From: Chloroflexota bacterium
Lineage (GTDB): Bacteria; Chloroflexota; Dehalococcoidia; Tepidiformales; Tepidiformaceae
Length of the DNA: 23,429 bases
Reading direction: 5' to 3'
Assembly (NCBI GenBank): GCA_963169135.1
Contig: CAUJEQ010000309.1
Span: 1-23,429, forward strand
The notes beneath the pieces were generated by a model. It saw nothing but the letters and a program-made list of their open reading frames with translations. It was not told where the DNA came from and ran no database searches. Positions 7,245 to 18,779 of the stretch are shown here, in pieces (positions within the stretch are counted from its first letter, which is position 1; each line of letters starts with the position of its first letter). The translations under genes were made by a program, and so were the position numbers.

Positions 7245-7253
7245 ACGGAGACA

Positions 7254-8684
7254 ATGGACTCCATGCCTTCCCACTCCGGCGCGGAAACCATCTTTAGCGG
7301 CCACCGCCGCGCCCTGACCGTCGGTCTCCTCATGGCCATCACGCTGGTGGCCTTCGAGGCCCTCGCCGTTGCCACCGTGATGCCCAGAGCCGAACAGGAC
7401 CTCGGGGGCCTCACCCTCTACGGATGGGCCTTCAGCGGCTTCCTGCTGGCGAGCATCGTGGGTATCACCTGGGCAGGTGAGCAGGCCGACCGCCATGGCC
7501 CCGGGCGCCCACTCGCCATCGGGATGACGCTCTTCGGCATCGGCCTTCTCATCGCCGGCCTTGCCCCGTCTATGCTGGTCCTCGTCATCGGCCGGTCCAT
7601 CCAGGGCCTCGGCGCCGGCGCGCTCCCGGCCATCGCCTACGTCGCCCTTGGCCGCGGTTACCCCGAGCAGCTGCGCCCCCGCATGCTGGCGATGTTCGCC
7701 ACCGCCTGGGTTGTCCCCGGTCTCATCGGCCCCGCCATCGGCGGCGCGATCGCCGAGTTCATCTCGTGGCGCGGCGCGTTCCTGATCTTCGTGCCGCTCA
7801 TCCCCGTTATGGCAGCCCTCACCCTTCCGCCCCTCTTTCGCATGGGTCCTCCAGGCGGCGAACTCAGGCAGTCGCGCGTCCCCACGGCCATCCGCCTCGC
7901 CCTCTCCGCCGGCCTGGCGCTGGGAGGCGTCGCCACCGGGGACCTGCTCCTCGGCGCCCCGTTGGTCGTGATCGGCGTCGCGGCGGGAATCCCCGCCCTG
8001 CGCAGCCTCCTCCCTCCTGGCACATTCCGGGCCGCCCGCGGTCTCCCCGCTGCCATCGCCGGCAACGGCTTCCTCAACATGTGCTTCTTCGGCGCCGAGG
8101 CCTTCATTCCCTACCTGCTGACCACCCACCGCGGCTACTCGTCGTTCGTTGCCGGGCTGGCCCTCACGTCAGCCGCCCTCACCTGGGCTGCCGGATCCTG
8201 GCTCCAGGAGCGCGCCATCCGGCGCATCTCACGTCCCCGCCTCGCCGCTTTGGGCGTCGCCTTCGTCACCGTCGGCATTGCGATGGTCCCGCTCGCCCTG
8301 TTGGAGCAGGTCCCGGGTGCATGGGTCGCCGTCGCCTGGACTGTCGGTGGCTTCGGCATGGGTATCGCCTACCCCATGTTCTCGCTCGAACTCCTCGCTT
8401 CTTCTCCCCCCGGGCGCGAAGGCGAGGCATCCGCATCGATGAAGCTGCACGAAACGCTCTCCGCCGCGGCCGGCGTCGGGGTCGCCGGCGGCATCGTCGC
8501 AGCAGGCGATGCGGGGGGCTGGCCCGGCGCTTCCCTGGCCATCGTCTTCGCCCTCGCCGCCGCCGTCGGCGTCCTCGCTCTCCTGGTCGCCCTGCGGCTC
8601 ACCGCCCATGTTCCCCTTCCCCACTCCCCGGCCCACGCCCTCGGCGCCCCCGGCCCGGCACCGGCCGGCGAACCCGCCTCCTGA
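7254..8684 (+). CDS. MFS drug/solute exporter, 14-TM (DHA2-like)
   Basis: The 476-residue product has about 14 hydrophobic segments by inspection, spread from residue 19 to the C-terminus. It carries the MFS loop motif A as GEQADRHGPGRPL after TM2, an acidic residue in TM1 (AFEALAVATVMP), and the motif-C-like VVPGLIGPAIGG in TM5, a hallmark of proton-driven antiporters. This fits the DHA2 family exporting drugs or metabolites across the cytoplasmic membrane; the substrate cannot be told. ATG 7254 has GGAGA 3-4 nt upstream; ATG 7263 is an alternative. A palindrome and a hairpin precede it. The kinase gene follows after 118 nt. Confidence 0.9.
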   Translation: MDSMPSHSGAETIFSGHRRALTVGLLMAITLVAFEALAVATVMPRAEQDLGGLTLYGWAFSGFLLASIVGITWAGEQADRHGPGRPLAIGMTLFGIGLLIAGLAPSMLVLVIGRSIQGLGAGALPAIAYVALGRGYPEQLRPRMLAMFATAWVVPGLIGPAIGGAIAEFISWRGAFLIFVPLIPVMAALTLPPLFRMGPPGGELRQSRVPTAIRLALSAGLALGGVATGDLLLGAPLVVIGVAAGIPALRSLLPPGTFRAARGLPAAIAGNGFLNMCFFGAEAFIPYLLTTHRGYSSFVAGLALTSAALTWAAGSWLQERAIRRISRPRLAALGVAFVTVGIAMVPLALLEQVPGAWVAVAWTVGGFGMGIAYPMFSLELLASSPPGREGEASASMKLHETLSAAAGVGVAGGIVAAGDAGGWPGASLAIVFALAAAVGVLALLVALRLTAHVPLPHSPAHALGAPGPAPAGEPAS

Positions 8685-8688
8685 CTCA

Positions 8689-8748
8689 TCTCGCTCGACG
8701 TCTTCAGACCGGTAAATCAGGACCATCCCGAGAGATTGTCTCGCTCGA
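8689..8748 (+). repeat. Pair of 10-bp direct repeats upstream of the kinase gene
   Basis: TCTCGCTCGA occurs at 8689-8698 and again at 8739-8748, exactly 50 bp apart, each followed shortly by ACCGG. A TAGTAT hexamer (8755-8760), a possible -10 element, begins 6 nt after the second copy. This could be a regulator-binding pair; chance similarity is not excluded. Confidence 0.35.
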
Positions 8749-8802
8749 ACCGGTTAGTATTGGCGCCATCACACTGCGGCAACTGCCGCGGGGGACCCGC
8801 TC

Positions 8803-12633
<3,831 letters not shown>

Positions 12634-12711
12634 TCCCGGGCAACCTGCCCAAACGGCCAGTCGCCTCCCCTCCCCGCATGGCCGGTCCCTTTCCTCGCCC
12701 CGCCTGACACC

Positions 12712-13653
12712 ATGGCTGCATCACCCGGGCGCCTGCCCCTGGAGCTGCCAGTGTCTACCGTCCTCTCCGAACTCTCCGATGCCCTCGCCGCCGCCGTCGA
12801 AAAGGCCGCCGCGTCGACCGTACTCGTCAATGCCCGCCGCAGGCTCCCTGCGAGTGGCATCGTCTGGTCTGCCGATGGCGTCATCATCACTGCCGACCAC
12901 GTCCTCGAACGCCATGACAACATCGAAGTCCTCCTTCCCTCGGGCGAAACCGCAGCCGCAACGATCGCCGGCCGCGATCCTGGCTCCGATCTGGCCGTCC
13001 TCAGAGTCCCCCGCTCCGGCCTGGCGCCCGCCGAACTCGCCCCCTCCGGTTCCGCGCGCGTCGGCAGCATCGTCCTCGCTGTCGGACGCCCCACCGCCGA
13101 GGGCCCCATGGCGTCGTTCGGCGTTGTTGGCTCAGTCGGCGGCGCCTGGCGCACCTTCCGCGGCACCGAGGTTGAAGGCTACCTCCGCTCCGATACCACG
13201 TTCTTTCCCGGCTTCTCGGGCGGCCCGCTGATCGATGCCGAGGGCCGTGTGATCGGACTCAACAGCAGCCGCCTGGGGCGCGGCGCCGGCCTCACCGTCC
13301 CCGCCGTTGCCCTCACCCGCATCGTTGGCGACATCCTGGCCACCGGGAAGGTCCGCCGCGCGTACCTGGGCATCAGTTCCCAGGGTGCCCGTCTCCCCGA
13401 AGCCCTCACCGCCCTGCTCGATGGCCAGGAGTCCGGTCTCCTCATCGTTTCGGTCGAACCCGGCAGCCCTGCCGACCAGGCTGGCCTGCTCATCGGCGAC
13501 ATCCTCGTCGCCTTCGCCGGGAACAGTGTCACCGATACCGACGACCTCCAGGCATCCCTCGGCGCCGGACGCATCGATCAGCCAACCCCCGCCCGCATAC
13601 TCCGCGGCGGCGAAGTCAGGGACCTGTCCATCACTCTCGGCGAACGTGCCTGA
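12712..13653 (+). CDS. HtrA/DegP-like serine protease with one PDZ domain, no visible export signal
   Basis: The 313-residue product has a trypsin-like S1C protease domain with triad H63 (TADHVL), D93 (GSDLAVL) and S169 (GFSGGPL; most relatives have GNSGGPL). A single PDZ domain fills about residues 220-308 (YLGIS, PGSPADQAGLLIGD). Relatives cleave misfolded proteins outside the cytoplasm or act in regulated proteolysis. Here the N-terminus has no hydrophobic signal or anchor, and at 313 residues it is short for the family, so it may act in the cytoplasm. ATG 12712 has no ribosome site; GTG 12751, with GGAG about 6 nt upstream, is a good alternative and also lacks a signal. It lies 78 nt after the kinase and 46 nt before the regulator. 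Confidence 0.9.
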   Translation: MAASPGRLPLELPVSTVLSELSDALAAAVEKAAASTVLVNARRRLPASGIVWSADGVIITADHVLERHDNIEVLLPSGETAAATIAGRDPGSDLAVLRVPRSGLAPAELAPSGSARVGSIVLAVGRPTAEGPMASFGVVGSVGGAWRTFRGTEVEGYLRSDTTFFPGFSGGPLIDAEGRVIGLNSSRLGRGAGLTVPAVALTRIVGDILATGKVRRAYLGISSQGARLPEALTALLDGQESGLLIVSVEPGSPADQAGLLIGDILVAFAGNSVTDTDDLQASLGAGRIDQPTPARILRGGEVRDLSITLGERA

Positions 13654-13699
13654 CCCGGGCCCGGCCGCCACGCGAACCGGCTACGATCGAACGGCAGTG

Positions 13700-14311
13700 A
13701 TGAGTCAGCTCCAGAACGGCCGCGCACCGCTTCGGGTCGCCGTCCGGGCCACGTACCCGTCGGTGCGCGCCGGCCTCCGTGCCATGCTCGGCGCGGAATT
13801 GGGCTTTTCCCTGGTCGATGAAGGCTCTTCGGACGATGACGCTGACGTCACCGTGGTCGACCTCGATGAGGGCAGCAACGACGAGACCTGGCCGGCCGGT
13901 CCCGCCGTCCTCCTCGGGGGCTCCCCAGCTGAGTTCGCCGGCCTTTCAGACACGGGCGTCGTCCCCCGCGCCTACCTCCTCAAGGAATCCACCGGCGCCG
14001 AAATCGCTGCCGCCGTCCGCGCCGTTGCCCTGGGGCTCGTGGTCCTCGACCCCGCCGTTGCCGCCCGTCTCCCGCGATTCCCGGTGGGCGTCTCCGAAGC
14101 GATCCCGGAGCCGGGGCCCCTCACCAACCGCGAGCTTGATGTCCTCCGCCTGGTCGCCCAGGGCCTCCCCAACAAGGCAATCGCGCTTCAACTGGGCATC
14201 AGCGAACACACCGTGAAGTTCCACGTCGGGACCGTCCTCGGAAAGCTCAACGCCGCCAGCCGCACCGAAGCTGTCGCCCTCGCCGTCCGCGCGGGTCTCC
14301 TCCCGCTCTGA
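13700..14311 (+). CDS. NarL/LuxR-type response regulator with degenerate receiver domain
   Basis: The 203-residue product has a receiver-like N-terminal domain and a LuxR-type DNA-binding domain (about 140-203: LTNRELDVLRLVAQG, then ISEHTVKFHVGTVLGKL). It should bind DNA and regulate transcription. In the receiver, the usual VDDH acidic pocket is replaced by RATY (residues 16-19), while the acceptor-like D54 (TVVDLDEG) and the conserved Lys of LLKES remain. Without the Mg-binding pair, normal phosphorylation by the adjacent kinase is doubtful. The start is ATG 13700 (GTG 13697 overlaps out of frame); a TACGAT hexamer at 13682-13687 could be a -10 element giving a nearly leaderless transcript. 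Its stop codon directly abuts the stop of the opposite-strand gene. Confidence 0.9.
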   Translation: MSQLQNGRAPLRVAVRATYPSVRAGLRAMLGAELGFSLVDEGSSDDDADVTVVDLDEGSNDETWPAGPAVLLGGSPAEFAGLSDTGVVPRAYLLKESTGAEIAAAVRAVALGLVVLDPAVAARLPRFPVGVSEAIPEPGPLTNRELDVLRLVAQGLPNKAIALQLGISEHTVKFHVGTVLGKLNAASRTEAVALAVRAGLLPL

Positions 14312-16273
14312 CTACTCCACCTCGACCAGCACATCCCCGTCCCGGACCACATCCCCCGCCCCCACCAGCACTTCCCGAACCACGCCAGCCTCCAGCGCGA
14401 TGATCCGGTGCTCCATCTTCATCGCCTCCAGCACCAGCAGCAGCTGACCCACCGCCACCGCGTCCCCGACCGCCACCTGCACAGCCGCCACCGTGCCCGA
14501 CAGCGGGGCAGTGACCGCCACGACGCCCTCTTCAGCCGTGTGCGCCTTGCGAGGCAGTGCGGCCGGTCGGCTCACCTCCACGCGCGCGAGGCGCACCCCG
14601 GCGTCGTCGAAGAGCTCTACGCTCGGAGGCTCGACCCGCCGCGAGATCCGGGCGCGGATGCGTTCCCCGTCCCTGAAGCGCCACACCGTACCTTCCTCAC
14701 CACACTCCACCAGCTCCAGCTCCACGGCTTCGCCCTCGATGGTCACCTCCAACCCTCGCCCGGTCGCACAGACCTCCACCCGGCTCCCTTCCGGACCGCT
14801 CGAGAGCCAGACCACTCCTGGTCCCGCCCCGACCCAGCCCACCGCTGACCATGGGCGGAGCGACCACGTCTCTGGCGAGGCCAGGGCAGCCGCCGCGGCA
14901 GCCCAGTGCGGTACCGGGATGCGCGGTGCCAGTAGCTCTTCTAGCACGCGTTCCAGCCAGTCCACGGTCGCCGCACCGTTCCGGAACTGTGCGTGGTCCA
15001 GGATCCGCTTCGCAAAGTTGAGGTTAGTCGGGACTCCGCTGATCTCGAAGCGGTCGAGTTCTCCGATAGTCCGGCCGAGAGCCTGCTCACGGTCCCCGCC
15101 GTAACCGATGATCTTTGCCAGGAGCGAGTCAAAGCTCCCCGGCAGTATATCCCCCGGGCCATACCCCGCATCCACTCTTGCCTCGCCCCGGTGCTGCCAC
15201 TCCCGGATGCGCCCACCGCTCCCCCGGAACCCGTCCCATGGGTCCTCGGCGTTCACCCGCGCTTCGATCGCATGCCCTTCGAACCGGACATCCTCCTGCC
15301 GCAGGGAAAGTGCCTCGCCAGCTGCCACCCGCAGCTGCAGCTCCACCAGGTCCACCCCCGTCACCGCCTCCGTCACCGGGTGCTCCACCTGCAGCCGCGG
15401 GTTCGCTTCCAGGAAGTACCACTCCCGCGGCTCGCTGCCCGTGACCAGGAACTCGAATGTGCCCGCGTTCACGTACCCCGCCGCCCGGGCCAGCCTGAGC
15501 GCAGCCCCGGTCAGCTGCTCCCGCAGCGCCTCGTCCACCACCGGGCTCGGCGATTCCTCGATCAGCTTCTGGTGCCGCCGCTGCACCGAGCAGTCCCGTT
15601 CCCCAAGGTGGATGACGTTCCCATGCGAGTCCCCCAGAACTTGCACCTCGACGTGGTGCGCATCCCGTACCAGCTTCTCGATGAGCAACCCACCGTCCCC
15701 GAAGGCCGCCAGCGCCTCCCGCCGGGCGCTCTCCGCCGCCTCAGAGAGTTCCTCCGGCGCATACACCTCGCGCATCCCCCGTCCGCCGCCACCGCCGCGT
15801 GCTTTCAGCATCACCGGGTACCCGATCCGCGCTGCCTCGCGCGCCAGCGTACCGTCGTCGTCCTCGCCGTCCCAGCCCGGCACCACTGGCACCCCGCTCG
15901 CCACCGCCAGCCGCCGCGCCGCCCCCTTGTCCCCCAGCGCCCGCAGCACTGCCGCGGGCGGCCCCACGAACGCGATCCCTTCTGCCGCGCATCGCTCCGC
16001 AAAGTCCGCTCGCTCGCTCAGGAACCCGTATCCCGGATGAATTGCCTGGCAACCCTCAGCCTTCGCCGCCGCGATCACCGCGTCCATATCGAGGTACGTC
16101 TCCGCCGCGCTCTGCCCCTCGATCAGTACCACCGTGTCGGCCGACCGCGCGGCCAATCCCTCGCGGTCGGGTATCGACGCGACCACCACCGACCGGATAC
16201 CCATCCTTCGTAGCGTCTTCGCGATCCGCACCGCAATCTCGCCCCGGTTGGCGATCAGTACGCTTGTGAACAT
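14312..16273 (-). CDS. Acyl-CoA carboxylase alpha subunit: biotin carboxylase fused to biotin carrier domain
   Basis: The 653-residue product carboxylates biotin with ATP and bicarbonate. Residues 1-445 are biotin carboxylase: N-terminal IANRGEIAVRI, HPGYGFLSE from H79, ATP-binding K116 and K157, the glycine loop GGGGGRGM at 160-167, and EANPRLQVEHPVTE. A linker/BT-like region follows (about 460-575), then a biotinyl domain (about 583-653) with EAMKM and biotinylated K619. This BC-BT-BCCP fusion and length match MCC or acyl-CoA carboxylase alpha subunits. The carboxyltransferase partner is likely the gene at 257-1867 since none is adjacent; a pairing with another beta subunit elsewhere is possible. 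ATG 16273 starts 3 nt after the TAG of the upstream AI-2E gene, whose end contains the GGAGG ribosome site. Confidence 0.95.
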   Translation of the reverse strand: MFTSVLIANRGEIAVRIAKTLRRMGIRSVVVASIPDREGLAARSADTVVLIEGQSAAETYLDMDAVIAAAKAEGCQAIHPGYGFLSERADFAERCAAEGIAFVGPPAAVLRALGDKGAARRLAVASGVPVVPGWDGEDDDGTLAREAARIGYPVMLKARGGGGGRGMREVYAPEELSEAAESARREALAAFGDGGLLIEKLVRDAHHVEVQVLGDSHGNVIHLGERDCSVQRRHQKLIEESPSPVVDEALREQLTGAALRLARAAGYVNAGTFEFLVTGSEPREWYFLEANPRLQVEHPVTEAVTGVDLVELQLRVAAGEALSLRQEDVRFEGHAIEARVNAEDPWDGFRGSGGRIREWQHRGEARVDAGYGPGDILPGSFDSLLAKIIGYGGDREQALGRTIGELDRFEISGVPTNLNFAKRILDHAQFRNGAATVDWLERVLEELLAPRIPVPHWAAAAAALASPETWSLRPWSAVGWVGAGPGVVWLSSGPEGSRVEVCATGRGLEVTIEGEAVELELVECGEEGTVWRFRDGERIRARISRRVEPPSVELFDDAGVRLARVEVSRPAALPRKAHTAEEGVVAVTAPLSGTVAAVQVAVGDAVAVGQLLLVLEAMKMEHRIIALEAGVVREVLVGAGDVVRDGDVLVEVE

Positions 16274-16276
16274 CCC

Positions 16277-17347
16277 CTATGCCTCCGCCGGCGCGTCCGG
16301 CGCAAGCAGCTCGTTCTCGCCGTTTCCCTCATCGAGCCGCCCCGTCTTGTCCCGCCTGTCCAGGTAGTAGTCCAGCACCACCCGCCCCGCCGCCGCCGCC
16401 GGCAGCGCGAGCAACACTCCCGTGACCCCCAGCATCTCCCCGCCCACCAGCACCGCAACCAGTACTACGATCGCGGGGAGGTTGAGCGTCTGGCCATAGA
16501 TGCGAGGCACCAGGAACCGGTCTTCGAATTGCTGGTACACCAGCAACGCGATCAGCACGATGAGCGCCTGCTCCGGCGACTCCTGGAACGCCGCCACCAC
16601 TGCTGGCACGATTGCGATGAATGCGCCGATCAACGGGATGATGTCCGCGAAAGCCGCCAGCACTCCGAACGCCACCGCGTTTGGCACGTCCACCACCAGC
16701 AAGACCACCAGCGTGTACACCCCGATGATGGTTGACGTAATCAGCTGACCACGCACGTACCCGCCGACCACCCGGCTCAATGCTCTGAGAAAGTGCTCTG
16801 CGTCTGGTTCCCGCTCCTCCGGCACGAACCGGAACAAAAATGCCCGCAGGCGCTTCGTGTCGACCAGCAAGTACGCTGTCAGCACCAGCACCGTGAACGC
16901 CGAAAACACGCCGAACGCTACCCGCTGGCCGTAGTCCACCGCCTGGCTCCCGCTGATCAGGTCCCCCCAGTTGATCTCCTCCGCGCGCTCTGGCAGGTCC
17001 CAGCGGTCGGTCTTGAACCCGAAGTCCGCCATGAACTCCTCGAAGTCTTCCGCGTAGAGGGGCAGGTTCGAACGCAGATCGCGGAACTCGTCAATCATTG
17101 CCGGCGCCACGATCGCCACCATCGACCCGATCCCCACCAGGACCGTCAACACGATGAGCAGCACTGCCACCACCCGGTTGATCCGGTGGCGGACCAGCCA
17201 CTCGACGTACGGCAACAGCGCCGCCATGAAGATGAGCGCCGTCAGCATTAGCAGCACGACTTGCCACACGCGTACCAGCGCCCACAGCGACAGGATCGCC
17301 AGCCCCACGACGATCAGCCCGCGATAGGAAAGTTCGACCTTGAGCAT
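16277..17347 (-). CDS. AI-2E family (PerM/UPF0118) membrane transporter
   Basis: The 356-residue product has N-terminal hydrophobic hairpins (about residues 10-48 and 58-80), a soluble loop (about 81-145), a helix near 148-168, and a C-terminal membrane block containing the family motif DIIPLIGAFIAIVPAVV and a final segment with LPAIVVLVAVLVGGEMLG. The family covers proposed AI-2 exporters, Na/H antiporter-like proteins and permeases; the substrate here is unknown. The charged tail (about 328-356) is cytoplasmic. ATG 17347 follows a weak GGAAG sequence. The biotin carboxylase gene starts 3 nt after its stop, implying co-transcription and probably translational coupling, although no functional link is obvious. 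Confidence 0.9.
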   Translation of the reverse strand: MLKVELSYRGLIVVGLAILSLWALVRVWQVVLLMLTALIFMAALLPYVEWLVRHRINRVVAVLLIVLTVLVGIGSMVAIVAPAMIDEFRDLRSNLPLYAEDFEEFMADFGFKTDRWDLPERAEEINWGDLISGSQAVDYGQRVAFGVFSAFTVLVLTAYLLVDTKRLRAFLFRFVPEEREPDAEHFLRALSRVVGGYVRGQLITSTIIGVYTLVVLLVVDVPNAVAFGVLAAFADIIPLIGAFIAIVPAVVAAFQESPEQALIVLIALLVYQQFEDRFLVPRIYGQTLNLPAIVVLVAVLVGGEMLGVTGVLLALPAAAAGRVVLDYYLDRRDKTGRLDEGNGENELLAPDAPAEA

Positions 17348-17373
17348 GCTTCCGCCGGGGTTTGAGTGGCCGT

Positions 17374-17402
17374 AGCGTATGACCCGGCCCCCCCGGCGAC
17401 AA
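17374..17402 (-). promoter_or_regulatory. Candidate sigma-70-type promoter for the AI-2E/biotin carboxylase operon
   Basis: Read on the minus strand, TTGTCG (17397-17402), a 17-nt spacer and TACGCT (17374-17379) give a moderate -35/-10 match, placing the start about 20 nt before ATG 17347. The divergent DinB gene has an isolated TTGACC at 17412-17417 without a convincing -10. Confidence 0.35.
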
Positions 17403-17453
17403 CTCGCATCCTTGACCCATGGTTTGCTAGGCTCTCATCGCTGGAGGCGTACC

Positions 17454-17999
17454 GTGTTCACATCGATCGATGTCTTTCTCCGCTACTTCGAAGGCGTGAA
17501 CCGGCGGGCCATGCGCGATGTCGCCGCCCTCCCCCCCGAGGCCGACGGCTGGACTCCCCCCGCCGGCGAGGGCGAAAACGCCTGGAGCATCAACACGCTT
17601 GTCGGCCACATGTGCGGTTCGCGCCTCTACTTCGCCAGCGCCTACCTCGGCAACGGCTGGATCAGTCCGCCCCCGCCCGATATACGCTCCCGCGACCGCT
17701 GGGTGCCCGCACTCCAGGCGAGCTTCGACCAGTTCCGCGAACTTCTCGCAGGCACGCCCGCGGACTACCTGGAGCGCCGCGTCGCCATGATCGATTCCGA
17801 TGGCGCCCTCCCCGGGTGGCGCATCCTCCTCATGATGATGGAGCACGACATCCACCACCGCAGCCAGGTCGACACCTACGCCGGCCTCAACGGCTGGGAT
17901 GTCCCCCAGATCTACAACCGCTCCGCCGAAACCATCGGCTCTCTCCAGGCGGAACAGCGCGCCAAACACAACCAGCCCGGCGAACCCAACCCGCTCTAA
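17454..17999 (+). CDS. DinB-family metalloprotein
   Basis: The 181-residue product has the classical DinB layout. A first-half helix contains NTLVGHMCGS (H52) and a third-helix motif MMEHDIHHRSQVDTYAGL contains H131 and H135, which form the three-His metal site. DinB-like proteins are four-helix bundles with roles ranging from thiol transfer to unknown damage-related functions; this sequence does not show which. The start is GTG 17454 with a good GGAGG at 17443-17447, 6 nt upstream; in-frame codons further upstream are not conserved-looking. It stands alone, divergent from the AI-2E gene and convergent with ilvN. Confidence 0.88.
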   Translation: MFTSIDVFLRYFEGVNRRAMRDVAALPPEADGWTPPAGEGENAWSINTLVGHMCGSRLYFASAYLGNGWISPPPPDIRSRDRWVPALQASFDQFRELLAGTPADYLERRVAMIDSDGALPGWRILLMMMEHDIHHRSQVDTYAGLNGWDVPQIYNRSAETIGSLQAEQRAKHNQPGEPNPL

Positions 18000-18113
18000 G
18001 AATCATCTGCCGCCCTCATCCGAGGCGCACCAGGGATGGCGCGCTGCGCAGCCACTCCCACCCGCGCCGCCCCGCCGCCGCCCCCACCGAGTCCTCAGTC
18101 CCCACGATCAAGA

Positions 18114-18143
18114 ACTCCCTCGCCGGCGCCGCCGAGAGGGAGT
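18114..18143. terminator. Hairpin between convergent DinB and ilvN genes, probable terminator
   Basis: ACTCCCTC (18114-18121) and GAGGGAGT (18136-18143) form an 8-bp stem around a GC-rich 14-nt loop in the 168-nt convergent gap. Flanking GATC sequences on both sides could extend the structure imperfectly. No T-run follows on either strand, so it may work with Rho. No ilvC or other coding sequence is visible in this gap. Confidence 0.45.
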
Positions 18144-18167
18144 CCTCGATCTTGCCCGAAACTCGCG

Positions 18168-18779
18168 TCAATCGCTGCTGAACGGCAACTCCCCTTCCAC
18201 CCGTCGCCCCTGCGTCGCGTGGAACTTCGCGATCTTCTCCGGCTCCGGCTCGTGCACGGTGGTCGTCTTCGCGCCACGGACCATCGCGATCCGCCCCGTC
18301 CGCGAAAGCTCCCGGATGCCGTAGGGCTCGCACATCTTCACCAGGCCGTCGATCTTGTCCTCGTCACCAACCACCTGGAGGATGATCGAGTTCGTCGCGA
18401 TGTCCACCACGTCCGCGCGGAACACGTTCGCGATGTCCAGCAGTTCGTGCCGATTCACGTTGTTGCAGCGCACCTTCAGCATCGCCAGCTCGCGCGCCAC
18501 CATGTCTTCGTTGCTCAGGTCCGTCACCTTCACCACGTCGATCAGCTTGTACAGCTGCTTCTCCACCTGCTCGACCGGCGCGCTCGCCCCGTCGACCACG
18601 ATGGTCATCCGGCTCAGGCCCGGCGCTTCCGAGTAGCCCACCGTCAGCGACTCGATGTTGAAACCGCGCCGCCGGAACAGGCTGGCCACCCGCATGAGCA
18701 CGCCCGGCTTGTCTTCCACGATCGCCACCACCGTGTGCTGCGCGTGGCGCGCCCGTGAACCATTCGCTGAGGGATTCAT
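18168..18779 (-). CDS. ilvN: Acetolactate synthase small (regulatory) subunit
   Basis: The 203-residue product is the regulatory partner of acetolactate synthase, which mediates feedback inhibition by valine and related amino acids. The ACT domain (about 18-92) begins HTVVAIVEDKPGVLMRVA, followed by FRRRGFNIESLTVG and a second ACT-like C-terminal domain (KVRCNNVNRHELLDIANVFRA is in the linker-to-C-domain region). The length is slightly above the 160-175 usual for IlvH/IlvN because of short extensions at both ends. Its ATG overlaps the TGA of ilvB by 4 nt (ATGA), the classic coupled arrangement that keeps subunits in ratio. ilvC, often next, is absent downstream. Confidence 0.95.
   Translation of the reverse strand: MNPSANGSRARHAQHTVVAIVEDKPGVLMRVASLFRRRGFNIESLTVGYSEAPGLSRMTIVVDGASAPVEQVEKQLYKLIDVVKVTDLSNEDMVARELAMLKVRCNNVNRHELLDIANVFRADVVDIATNSIILQVVGDEDKIDGLVKMCEPYGIRELSRTGRIAMVRGAKTTTVHEPEPEKIAKFHATQGRRVEGELPFSSD

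Noticed and set aside
12638..12650. GGGCA-ACC-TGCCC hairpin after the kinase gene as a terminator
   Set aside because: Only a 5-bp stem with no T-run, and the HtrA gene follows closely on the same strand.
14993..16213. A 406-codon plus-strand open frame opposite the biotin carboxylase gene
   Set aside because: The minus frame has all biotin carboxylase motifs; the plus frame is rich in R, P, H and L without motifs.
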